Source of the DNA: JBBPZA01 sp963728925
Lineage (GTDB): Bacteria > Actinomycetota > Thermoleophilia > Solirubrobacterales > Solirubrobacteraceae
NCBI GenBank assembly: GCA_963728925.1
Contig: CAVSMB010000031.1
Span: forward strand, 124,001 to 188,000
Length of the DNA stretch: 64,000 nucleotides
Direction: 5' to 3'
The notes under the pieces were generated by a model, which searched no databases, was not told where the DNA came from, and worked only from the letters and a program-made list of their open reading frames with translations. Made by a program: the position numbers and the translations under genes. Each line of letters starts with the position of its first letter. Positions within the stretch are counted from its first letter, which is position 1. Of this stretch, positions 57,349 to 64,000 are shown piece after piece.

Positions 57349-59139
57349 TCAGTAGGGCGAGGGCTCGCCGAACATCACGCCGAGCTTGGTCGCCAAGCCG
57401 AAGTCGCCCTCGAGGCGTAGGCGGCCGGTCATCAGTGCCTTCCCGGGATCGAGGTCGCGTGCGGCGACGCGCAGGAAGTCGGCGGTGGACATCGACAGCG
57501 TGAGCTTCGCGTCGCGCGCCTCGCCCGCGCGCGCCTGGGCGCGGTCTCCATGGATGTCGACCACCCACGGGCGCTGGGCGCCGTCGGACCGCAGGCGGTA
57601 CTGGATCTCGCCCTCGAAGCCGTCTGCCTTGTCGGGGCGGAAGCGCTTGGCCATGCCCGTGAAGAGCACGCGCAGGCCGGGCTCGGAGCCCAGCGTGCGC
57701 TCGAGCCTGCGGTCGTCGGAGCGGCGCACGAAGGCGGCGAAGGCCTCCTCACCGCGCTTCTGCAGCCGCCCGGAGAGCGCCTGAAGCTGGGCGGCGCCGC
57801 GCGAGGCGGGCCCCGAACCGGCGCCGTTCCCCCCCGCTCCGGCGCCCGCGGCGCGCGGCGGCCCCGAGCCGTTGGGCGAAACGGCCGCCGGGCCGGAGTC
57901 CAGGGGCGAGATCGTGTAGTCGGGGTCGGCGACTCGCGGGCCCCCGCGGCGCGCCAGCGCCGCCTCGATCGCCGGCGCGAAGCGGACGGCCCGCTCGGTC
58001 TCGGCCTCGCCGGCGCGCTGCGCGAACTCGGGCAGCAGCTCGCGACCGAGCAGCTCCAGCGACTCGCAGATGTGCTCATGGCGGTTGCGCCCGGCCTGGG
58101 AGACGAAGATCACCTGGTCGACGCCCGCCTGCTCGTAGCGGCGGCAGAGGTCGCGGATCTGGTCGGGCGTTCCGATCGCGCCGCGCAGCGAGCCCATGCC
58201 CTCCTGGAGGATCTTGAGCCCGAGCGGCGCGTCGTCGGGGTTGATGACGCCGCGCGCGAAGCCGACCTCGTCGCGGCGCTCGAGGAACTCCTCGTAGATG
58301 TTCGTGCGGCCCGGGTGGTGCTCCCCGAAGACGTAGTAGTGCGCGAGCGAGTACCCGAAGAAGTGCGCGCCGTCGATGCCGCGCTCGATCGCGGTGGCCT
58401 CCTCCTCGTGGCACATCATCGGCAGCACGACCGCGAAGCGCGGGTTGACGGCGAAGCCGGCCGGGACGCAGCGGTCCGACGCGATGATCTCGTGGTACTC
58501 GTCGACCCACTGCTTCGCCTCCTCGGGCTCGATGAAGGAGAACGAGAGCACGCCCATCCCCTTCTCGGCCGCGAGCCGGATCGTCTCGCGTCGCGAGCAC
58601 GCCACCCACAGCGGCGGGTGCGGCTTCTGGCTCGGCTTGGGGACGACGTTGCGGATCGGCATCTGCAGGAAGCGCCCGTCGTAGCCCGCGAAGGGCTCCT
58701 CGACCATCATCCGCGTCGCGACGTCGACGGCCTCGTCCCACTGCTCTCGCTTGGTCTCGCGGTCGACGCGAAAGCCGCCGAGCTCGGCGCCCGAAGAGGT
58801 CTCGCCCGTCCCGAGCTCGACCCGCCCGCCCGACACGAGGTCGAGGGTCGAGACCTTCGCGGCGACGCGTGCGGGGTGCTGGTAGCCGGGCGGCATCGCG
58901 ACGATGCCGTAGCCCAGGCGGATGTTCTTCGTGCGCTGGCTCGCGGCGGCGAGGAAGACCTCGGAGGCCGAGGAGTGCGAGTACTCCTCGAGGAAGTGGT
59001 GCTCGACCTCCCACACGGCGTGGAACCCGAGCCGGTCCGCGAGCTCCACCTGGTGGAGCGCGTCGTGCAGGAGCTTCTCCTCGGCGCCGCCGTCCCACGG
59101 CCGCGGCAGCTGGTGCTCGTAGAAGATCCCGAAGCGCAT
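57349..59139 (-). CDS. luciferase-like flavin monooxygenase fused to an SCP2-like domain
   Basis: A 596-residue fusion. Residues 1-400 are a bacterial-luciferase-like (LLM) TIM barrel: MRFGIFYEHQLPRPW, VWEVEHHFLEEYSHSSA, LGYGIVAMPPGYQHPARVA and SGGRVELGTGETSSGAELGGF. A Gly/Pro-rich linker lies near 430-475. The last 110 residues follow the SCP2 lipid-binding pattern: WVVDIHGDRAQ, AKLTLSMSTADFLRVAARDLDPGKALMTGRLRLEGDFGLATKLG. The fusion suggests a flavin oxygenase acting on a lipid or sterol-like substrate held by the SCP2 part. ATG 59139 fits the barrel start. It is preceded by decayed genes. Confidence 0.9.
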   Translation of the reverse strand: MRFGIFYEHQLPRPWDGGAEEKLLHDALHQVELADRLGFHAVWEVEHHFLEEYSHSSASEVFLAAASQRTKNIRLGYGIVAMPPGYQHPARVAAKVSTLDLVSGGRVELGTGETSSGAELGGFRVDRETKREQWDEAVDVATRMMVEEPFAGYDGRFLQMPIRNVVPKPSQKPHPPLWVACSRRETIRLAAEKGMGVLSFSFIEPEEAKQWVDEYHEIIASDRCVPAGFAVNPRFAVVLPMMCHEEEATAIERGIDGAHFFGYSLAHYYVFGEHHPGRTNIYEEFLERRDEVGFARGVINPDDAPLGLKILQEGMGSLRGAIGTPDQIRDLCRRYEQAGVDQVIFVSQAGRNRHEHICESLELLGRELLPEFAQRAGEAETERAVRFAPAIEAALARRGGPRVADPDYTISPLDSGPAAVSPNGSGPPRAAGAGAGGNGAGSGPASRGAAQLQALSGRLQKRGEEAFAAFVRRSDDRRLERTLGSEPGLRVLFTGMAKRFRPDKADGFEGEIQYRLRSDGAQRPWVVDIHGDRAQARAGEARDAKLTLSMSTADFLRVAARDLDPGKALMTGRLRLEGDFGLATKLGVMFGEPSPY

Positions 59140-59252
59140 CCGAGGCGAGATCGTACTCCTCGCGCCCCATCCATGAACGCCTGCGTTCGCTCGCGCGCGA
59201 CACACCGGAGACAAAAGCCCCGGCTCCTCCCCGGCGGGCGGCGCCCGACACG

Positions 59253-59526
59253 GTCGATCAGCTCCTGGCGCTCGCGGTGCGCTACCCCGAAGCGGGCCTC
59301 TACGGCGGCCAGGCGGTCGGCGGGCGCAGGCGGCGATGCGAGAACGTCCGCTCCGTGACCGCTCTCGGGGACCCGCTGCTGCTCGCCGAGCGGTCGCTGT
59401 GGACGAGGCTCGGGGGCGTGTCCGAGCGCGACGTCCGCCCGGGCGGGGACGTCGACCTCTGTGCCCGGGCACGGCGCCTGGGCGCGACACCCATGGTCAC
59501 CCCGCTCGCGCGATGGAGTCGGGCGC
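59253..59526 (+). pseudogene. decayed GT2 glycosyltransferase fragment
   Basis: One frame reads LLALAVRYPEAGLYGGQ, then ALGDPLLLAERSLWTRLGG, then GGDVDLCARARRLGATPMVTPLA. These are the middle and C-terminal blocks of rhamnosyltransferase-like GT2 enzymes, with pieces missing between them. No start codon or catalytic N-terminal half remains. Confidence 0.65.
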
Positions 59527-59544
59527 CGGCCACGCCTTGCGATC

Positions 59545-59738
59545 TAGGATCGTCCGGCTTCGTCTGCGGAACCGCGACGTCGAGGTCTCCGTCGGCCTCC
59601 AGCGCAAGCTCGGCACCGGCATCTTCGTTCATGGCCCAGGTCACCGGCCCCGGCCACGTGTGGCTGCAATCGATGACGCTCGCCAAGCTCGCCGAGGCGT
59701 TGACGCCCTACCTCCCGGACAAGACCAGCGATGACTGA
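59545..59738 (+). pseudogene. frameshifted AIM24-family gene remnant
   Basis: A frame with VEVSVGLQRKLGTGIF ends near 59623, and another frame continues FMAQVTGPGHVWLQSMTLAKLAEALTPYLP to a stop at 59738. Joined, these are the C-terminal part of AIM24/TIGR00266-type proteins, with a frameshift and a small loss (the usual GGEG) at the join. Confidence 0.7.
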
Positions 59739-59760
59739 GGGGGCGCTCCACCCATAGGAA

Positions 59761-59782
59761 AAGCCCCGCCGAGGCGGGGCTT
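59761..59782 (-). terminator. rho-independent terminator of rnpB
   Basis: A perfect 10-bp stem AAGCCCCGCC/GGCGGGGCTT with a two-base centre, followed on the minus strand by TTTTCC. Confidence 0.88.
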
Positions 59783-59786
59783 CCCG

Positions 59787-60112
59787 TAGCAAGCCGATAA
59801 GCCGGATTCTGTCGTGAGCAGCCATCCATCTGTGCGGCCGACCTGGACCTCGGCGGGCAGCCTTCGAGCGGTCCTGCTTGGCCTTGCACCGGGTGGGGTT
59901 TGCCTGGCCGCCGCGTCACCGCGACGCCGGTGCGCTCTTACCGCACCATTTCACCCTTGCCGGCCCGCCGCTCACGTGCGGCGGCGGACGTAGGCGGTGT
60001 GTTTCTGTGGCACTTTCCCGCGGGTTTCCCCGGGTCGGGTTCCCGACCACCCTGCCCTTCGGTGTCCGGACTTTCCTCGACGACCTCCTTGGTCGACGCG
60101 ACTGCCTGGCCT
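59787..60112 (-). ncRNA. rnpB: RNase P RNA (class A)
   Basis: The catalytic RNA of RNase P, which trims tRNA 5' ends. On the minus strand the conserved blocks are GAGGAAAGTCCGGAC near 60065-60080 with CACCGAAGGGCAGGGTGG after it, GAAATGG, and GACAGAATCCGGCTTATC near the 3' end (59795-59815). The order and spacing are those of bacterial type A RNase P RNA. A strong terminator follows. The exact ends are estimates. It lies downstream of lexA and the zinc-ribbon gene on the same strand. Confidence 0.95.
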
Positions 60113-60140
60113 GCAAAGACAGGGTACCGCTGCGCGGCTA

Positions 60141-60374
60141 CTACGAAAGCTCGGTGCCGCAGGCGGTGCAGCGGCCGGCGAGCGGGGCGCTCGTGCCGGC
60201 GGGCGCGTCGCCCGGCCCGGCGGACGGGGCCATTGCCCCGCCGCACACTGGACAGGCGACGGATCGTGCTGTGGCGAGGCCCTCCCAGGCGTCGACGATC
60301 AGGTCATCGAGCGTCGTCTCGCCACGATCGGGAAAGGTGAAGGTCTCGGGCCGGTCCAGGATCGAGGTGGTCAT
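60141..60374 (-). CDS. small zinc-ribbon protein coupled to lexA
   Basis: A 77-residue protein whose ATG overlaps the lexA stop (ATGA). It has two pairs of Cys, ACPVCGGAM and RCTACGTEL, about 28 residues apart, enough to hold one zinc. The N-terminal half (TTLDDLIVDAWEGLATARSVAC) is helical. No known family. Being translated with LexA implies induction by DNA damage. Confidence 0.75.
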   Translation of the reverse strand: MTTSILDRPETFTFPDRGETTLDDLIVDAWEGLATARSVACPVCGGAMAPSAGPGDAPAGTSAPLAGRCTACGTELS

Positions 60375-60997
60375 TCGATGGTCCTCAACAGGCCGACGAC
60401 GCGACCGAGGACGCGGACCTCCTTGGAGCGGATGGGCTCCATCGCCTCGTTCTCGGGCTGCAGCCGCACGTGGTCGGCCTCCTTGAAGAAGCGCTTGACC
60501 GTCGCGTCCTCGCCGACCAGGGCGACGACGATCTCGCCGTCGCTGGCGGTCTCCTGGGGCCGGACCACCACGATGTCGTCCTCGAGGATGCCCGCGTTCT
60601 TCATCGACTCGCCGCGCACCCGCAAGAGGTAGTCGCCCTCCTCGCCGCCCGCGACCGAAGGAACCTCGACGTACTCCTCGATGTTCTCCTCGGCGAGCAC
60701 GGGCTGGCCGGCGGCGACGTGGCCAACGAGCGGCAGGCCGTTGGGCTTGACGACGTCGCGCACGGCCGCCGCCGCGCGGTCCAGCAGCTCGATGGCGCGT
60801 GGCTTGGAAGGGTCGCGGCGGAGCAGCCCGCTCTTCTCGAGGTTGGACAGATGCGCGTGGACCGTCGACGACGACGCGAGGCCCACGGCCTTGCCGATGT
60901 CGCGCACGGTCGGCGGGTATCCGTACTTGGCCGAGTAGCGCTTGATGAAGTCGAAGATCTCCTGCTGCCGCTTGGTCAGGTCCTTCGTCAGATCCAT
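60371..60997 (-). CDS. lexA: SOS repressor LexA
   Basis: A 208-residue repressor. The winged-helix N-terminus has LTKRQQEIFDFIKRYSAKYGYPPTVRDIGKAVGLASSSTVHAHLSNLEKSG (shown in parts elsewhere in the family). The self-cleavage site is VAAGQP with Ala-Gly. The protease pair is the Ser in RGESMKNAGI and the Lys in EDATVKRFF. ATG 60997 lies nine bases after AGGAGG and is preferred over GTG 61006, which touches it. It controls its own gene through the box at 61038-61051, and dnaE2 and imuB through matching boxes. Confidence 0.97.
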   Translation of the reverse strand: MDLTKDLTKRQQEIFDFIKRYSAKYGYPPTVRDIGKAVGLASSSTVHAHLSNLEKSGLLRRDPSKPRAIELLDRAAAAVRDVVKPNGLPLVGHVAAGQPVLAEENIEEYVEVPSVAGGEEGDYLLRVRGESMKNAGILEDDIVVVRPQETASDGEIVVALVGEDATVKRFFKEADHVRLQPENEAMEPIRSKEVRVLGRVVGLLRTIE

Positions 60998-61037
60998 CGC
61001 GAACACCCTCCTCGGCCGGTTCGGATCATGGCTGCAG

Positions 61038-61051
61038 CGAACATGTGTTCG
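61038..61051 (-). promoter_or_regulatory. LexA (SOS) box of lexA
   Basis: CGAACATGTGTTCG, 41-54 bases before the lexA ATG. It shares the outer CGAAC/GTTCG arms with the dnaE2 and imuB boxes, giving autoregulation. Confidence 0.93.
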
Positions 61052-61093
61052 TCACCTTAGCGCCCCTCGTGGACGGACACAAGACGGGAGGGG

Positions 61094-61220
61094 GCGAGGC
61101 CGGAGCACGCCCAGGGCGGGGAGACCGCCGCGGCCGGGGCGAGGCCCGAGCACGCCCGGCCGGGGAGCCCGTCGCGGCCGGGCCGAAGCCCGAGCACGCC
61201 CGGGGCGGAAGGAGCCGCCC
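61094..61220. repeat. imperfect tandem repeat of about 44 bp, nearly three copies
   Basis: Units start at 61094, 61139 and 61183, each with GAGCACGCCC in the same place. They fill the space between the lexA promoter and the tRNA-Leu promoter. Confidence 0.8.
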
Positions 61221-61223
61221 GCG

Positions 61224-61229
61224 TATACT
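61224..61229 (+). promoter_or_regulatory. -10 element of tRNA-Leu
   Basis: TATACT, 10 bases before the mature tRNA 5' end. No good -35 is seen; the repeat array occupies that place. Confidence 0.5.
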
Positions 61230-61239
61230 GGCCACGCTC

Positions 61240-61325
<86 letters not shown>

Positions 61326-61357
61326 TCGCGAGCCGGCGGACGGCAGGGGTTACGAAG

Positions 61358-62641
61358 GTGACGCGGACGACACGGACGACTGACCGCGCGCGCGGGAACC
61401 CCGCGCGTCCGCCGTCGCTGCTCGCGGCAGCCGCGTGCGCGCTCCTCGCGGCGTGCGCGCTCCTCGCAACCCTCGCCGCCGCCCCGACCCCGGCTCGCGC
61501 CGCCAAGGGGATGGAGGTCGCGCTCCAGGACGACGCCGTGCTCGTGAGCCGGTCCTACTTCGACCGCACGAAGGCCTACGGGCTCATGCGGCCGCTCCAC
61601 GTCAGTCGCGTGCGCTTCAACGCGGTGTGGAGCACGCTGAACGGCGTGCAGGGCGACCGGCGCTCGCCTCCCTCCTCGCCCGCCTACGACTTCACCCGCC
61701 TCGACGACGCGATCGCCGTCGCATTGGCGCAGGGCATCAAGGTCGAGCTAACGATCACCGGCCCTGCGCCGCGCTGGGCGACGGCCCGGCGCAAGCGCCG
61801 CGGCGACCCGGTCAAGCCCGACCCCAGGCGCTTCGGCCGCTTCGTGCGCACCGTGGTCAAGCGCTACGCCGGCCGGGTCGACGTCTACGGCGTCTGGAAC
61901 GAGCCGAACCACAAGAGCTGGCTGCAGCCCGTCTCGCGCCAGGCTGAGCTCTATCGCGCGCTCTACGCGCAGGCCTTCCGGCAGATCCGCAAGCTCGATC
62001 CGAAGGCCAGGGTGCTCATCGGGGAGACCGCGCCCTTCGCGTCCAAGAAGGGCATCGCCACCCCGCCGCTGCGCTTCCTACGTCAGCTGGCGTGCGTCGA
62101 CAAGGGCTACCGGCCCGTCAGGCGCTGCAAGCCGCTCCAGGCCGACGGCTTCGCCCACCACCCCTACGACTTCGGACGCCCGCCGACCAAGCGCCACCCC
62201 GGCGCCGACAACGTGACGATCGCCAACCTCGACGGCCTCACGACCGCGCTGGACCGGCTCGCGCGCGCAGGACGGCTCGCCGACCGCAAGGGCCGCGGCC
62301 TCGACCTCTGGCTCACCGAGTACGGCTACTACGCGCGGCGCGAGACGGGCCGCGAGCGCGTGTTTCCCGAGCGCACGCGCGCGGCGTACCTGAAACAGGC
62401 CTTCACGATCGCCCTGCGCAATCCGCGCGTCGTGTCCATGCTCCAGTACCTGCTCATCGAGTACCCGAAGGGCATGTTCCGCTTCAACACGGCGATCGTG
62501 GGCGTCGACGGCACGCCGATGAAGCCCTTCACGTCGCTGGTCGCCTGGTCGCGCAAGGCGGCGCGGCGCGGCGACATCGCGACGCCGGGGCCGGCCTACC
62601 CGGCGGCGACGGCGAGCGGCGAGCGGCGCCGCTCCCGGTAG
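61358..62641 (+). CDS. secreted clan GH-A glycoside hydrolase
   Basis: A 427-residue secreted glycosidase. The basic start and long hydrophobic run (LLAAAACALLAACALLATLAAAPTPARAA) form a signal peptide. The TIM barrel shows VRFNAVWSTLNGV, IKVELTITGPAPRWA, VYGVWNEPNHKSWL with the acid/base Glu, and LWLTEYGYYARR with the nucleophile Glu. This is the layout of GH5/GH39-like enzymes of clan A; the sugar is unknown. The GTG at 61358 lies after AAGG and 32 bases past the tRNA. Its 3' end overlaps the LysR gene by 46 bases. Confidence 0.85.
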   Translation: MTRTTRTTDRARGNPARPPSLLAAAACALLAACALLATLAAAPTPARAAKGMEVALQDDAVLVSRSYFDRTKAYGLMRPLHVSRVRFNAVWSTLNGVQGDRRSPPSSPAYDFTRLDDAIAVALAQGIKVELTITGPAPRWATARRKRRGDPVKPDPRRFGRFVRTVVKRYAGRVDVYGVWNEPNHKSWLQPVSRQAELYRALYAQAFRQIRKLDPKARVLIGETAPFASKKGIATPPLRFLRQLACVDKGYRPVRRCKPLQADGFAHHPYDFGRPPTKRHPGADNVTIANLDGLTTALDRLARAGRLADRKGRGLDLWLTEYGYYARRETGRERVFPERTRAAYLKQAFTIALRNPRVVSMLQYLLIEYPKGMFRFNTAIVGVDGTPMKPFTSLVAWSRKAARRGDIATPGPAYPAATASGERRRSR

Positions 62642-63546
62642 TCCTCCGCGACCTCCTCGAGGACGTCGAGCATCGCCGCGGTGGCCGGCGAGCGGTAGGC
62701 GCCCGTGAGCGTCGCCGCCATCACGTGGCGCACCGGCGGGCGCTCGAGCTCGCGCACGACGATGTCCTCGCGGCAGTTGGCGAGCGCCATCTCGGGGAGC
62801 AGCGAGATCGCCACCCCGGCCGCCACGAGCCCCTGCACGACGTTGTAGTCGTCGCTCCCGAAGGTGATCCGCGGCTCGAAGCCGGCGCCCTTGCAGGCCG
62901 ACAGGTGCATGGCTCCGCACATACCCTGCGAGTCGCCCTGGGCCCAGGCGTCCGTCGCAAGCTCCTCGAGCCGCACGCGCGCGCGACCGGCGAGCCGGTG
63001 CTCGGGTGGCAGCGCGACGTACATCGGGTCCTCGAGCAGCGGCCTGAGGTCGAGGCCGTCGTAGGAGGGCTCGTACGCGCCGCCGGGAAGCGGGTCGTAC
63101 TCGAAGACCACGGCGACGTCGAGCTCGCCCTCCTTCAGCCGGGGCAGCGCGTCCTCGGGCTCTGACTCGATCAGCGACAGCTCGACGGCCGGATGGCGGC
63201 GCGAGAACATCGCGATGGCCGGAGGAACCAGCGCCGCCCCCGCGGTCGGGAAGGAGGCGAGGCGCACGCGCCCGCCGCGCAGCCCGGCGATGGCCTCGAG
63301 CTCGGCCTCGGCGGCCGCGACGCGGGCGAGAATCGCCTCGGAGTGCTGGACCAGCGCGCGCCCGGCGTCGGTCAGGCGCACGCCACGCGGGCCGCGGTCG
63401 AGCAGCGTCGTCCCCGTCTCGCGCTCGAGCGCGGCGATCTGCTGCGAGATGCGGGGCTGGGAGTAGGAGAGGGCCTCGGCGGCGTCCTTGAACGAGCCGT
63501 GCTCGGCGACGGCTCGGAGGATGCGAAGGCGCTTGACATCGAGCAT
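62596..63546 (-). CDS. LysR-family transcription regulator
   Basis: A 316-residue LTTR. The winged helix is RLRILRAVAEHGSFKDAAEALSYSQPRISQQIAALERETGTTLLDRGPRGVRLTDAG. The ligand domain has GGRVRLASFPTAGAALVP, EGELDVAVVFEY, GSDDYNVVQGLVAAGVAISLLPEMAL. The group with FKDAAEALSYSQPRISQQI is common in actinobacteria with unknown ligands. Two Cys in MCGAMHLSACKG could be redox-active but are not at the OxyR positions. It is divergent from a small GNAT-like gene, the usual LTTR target position. Confidence 0.93.
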   Translation of the reverse strand: MLDVKRLRILRAVAEHGSFKDAAEALSYSQPRISQQIAALERETGTTLLDRGPRGVRLTDAGRALVQHSEAILARVAAAEAELEAIAGLRGGRVRLASFPTAGAALVPPAIAMFSRRHPAVELSLIESEPEDALPRLKEGELDVAVVFEYDPLPGGAYEPSYDGLDLRPLLEDPMYVALPPEHRLAGRARVRLEELATDAWAQGDSQGMCGAMHLSACKGAGFEPRITFGSDDYNVVQGLVAAGVAISLLPEMALANCREDIVVRELERPPVRHVMAATLTGAYRSPATAAMLDVLEEVAEDYRERRRSPLAVAAG

Positions 63547-63657
63547 AAGGGAAGCTTATCGCATATGTACAGATTTCTCATTTGAACTTATGTCACGGTC
63601 CTGGCACCGTGTTCGTTGTAAGAGATGACCGGCCCACACGCCAGAGGAGCCACCGCC
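63547..63657. promoter_or_regulatory. divergent control region between lysR and the small gene
   Basis: An AT-richer stretch than anywhere else nearby. It holds the palindrome ATAAG-GGAAG-CTTAT (63545-63559, overlapping the lysR start) and the dyad CACGGT-N6-ACCGTG (63594-63611). Both could be LysR operators. Confidence 0.45.
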
Positions 63658-63996
63658 ATGACCACCCTCCACCCCTCTCACGACGACATCGTCATCCGCC
63701 GCGCCTACCCCGACGACAAGGCGGTTCTCGCTCGCCTCGCGAGCCTCGACAGCGCCCCGCCGATCGCGGGCCCCGCGCTCGTCGCCGAGCAGGGCGGGGA
63801 GCTTCGGGCAGCGCTCGACCTCGAGCGCGGCGAGATCGTCGCCGACCCCTTCCGGCCCACCGCGCACCTCGCCGAGCTGCTCCGCACGCAGGCGAGGCGC
63901 CACGAGCCGGCGCTGCGGCCCTCGCTGCGCAGCCCGCGCACCCTCCTGCGCGCGGTGCTCGGACCGACGATGCCGCTCGACCACCGGGCGGTCTAG
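63658..63996 (+). CDS. small GNAT-like protein
   Basis: A 112-residue protein starting at ATG 63658 after AGGAG. The start IVIRRAYPDDKAVLARLASLDSAPPI and LVAEQGGELRAALDLERGEIVADPF match the N-terminal half of GNAT acetyltransferases, but the acetyl-CoA loop (Q/RxxGxG/A) is absent and the chain ends with a basic helix. It resembles short GNAT-like proteins frequent in Solirubrobacterales. Probably not an active acetyltransferase. Likely controlled by the divergent LysR protein. Confidence 0.72.
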   Translation: MTTLHPSHDDIVIRRAYPDDKAVLARLASLDSAPPIAGPALVAEQGGELRAALDLERGEIVADPFRPTAHLAELLRTQARRHEPALRPSLRSPRTLLRAVLGPTMPLDHRAV

Positions 63997-64000
63997 GTGT

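Overview
The window looks like chromosomal DNA of a free-living, very GC-rich actinomycete. The gene mix (GTP-type PEP carboxykinase, luciferase-like monooxygenase, SCP2-like domains, HxlR/GntR/LysR regulators, DUF6504 beside ImuB, actinobacterial LexA boxes of the form CGAACnnnnGTTCG) and the codon use suggest Actinomycetota, probably class Thermoleophilia (Solirubrobacterales). The class is inferred from gene content, not tested. Genes are tightly packed and many same-strand neighbours overlap by four bases (ATGA or GTGA).

Layout. 1-8.4 kb: 3' part of an aldehyde dehydrogenase, pckG, a secreted repeat lipoprotein, and a CoA-ester module: MaoC-type hydratase divergent from a CitE/malyl-CoA-lyase-type enzyme, two succinyl-CoA-ligase-like subunits and a FixX-like ferredoxin. 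8.4-19.4 kb: cell-envelope and secreted proteins (3D-domain protein, NodB deacetylase, unknown secreted protein, zinc-ribbon membrane protein, kinase-RDD fusion, GH5 hydrolase), a Fpg/Nei glycosylase and an acyl-CoA dehydrogenase. 19.4-30 kb: an internally deleted thioesterase with an acyl-CoA ligase, threonine dehydratase, a PAS-GAF-PP2C phosphatase, RidA, a DUF255 protein, one complete IS5-type element, and an MMPL transporter. 30-39.5 kb: an amine/amino-acid region (GntR regulator, dimethylglycine-dehydrogenase-like enzyme divergent from an APC permease, then glnA, M20 peptidase and alpha/beta-hydrolase in one operon) and an AhpD-like/HxlR pair.

39.6-42.7 kb: a cell-wall protein behind a clear cyclic-di-AMP (ydaO) riboswitch, a cysteine-less DksA-like protein, a membrane cytochrome c and a phosphoribosyltransferase. 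42.6-50.7 kb: the mutasome genes dnaE2 and imuB, each with a perfect LexA box touching its start, around a flavin oxidoreductase and a CDP-alcohol transferase. lexA itself lies at 60.4 kb behind a third box, so the window holds an SOS mutagenesis regulon. 50.7-57.2 kb: a two-component system converging on a five-gene redox operon (proline-rich membrane protein, ApbE, cytochrome-b/ferric-reductase-like protein, NuoF-like protein, ferredoxin), the strongest candidate here for a poorly described system. 57.3-64 kb: a luciferase-like/SCP2 fusion, decayed glycosyltransferase and AIM24 remnants, rnpB, lexA with a zinc-ribbon protein, tRNA-Leu(GAG), a secreted glycosidase, and a LysR regulator divergent from a small GNAT-like protein.

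Two themes cut across the genes. Short GC-rich tandem duplications (16 to about 45 bp units) recur at gene ends and promoters in at least seven places. Two copies of a REP-like palindrome occur, one of them inside dnaE2 as an apparent in-frame insertion.
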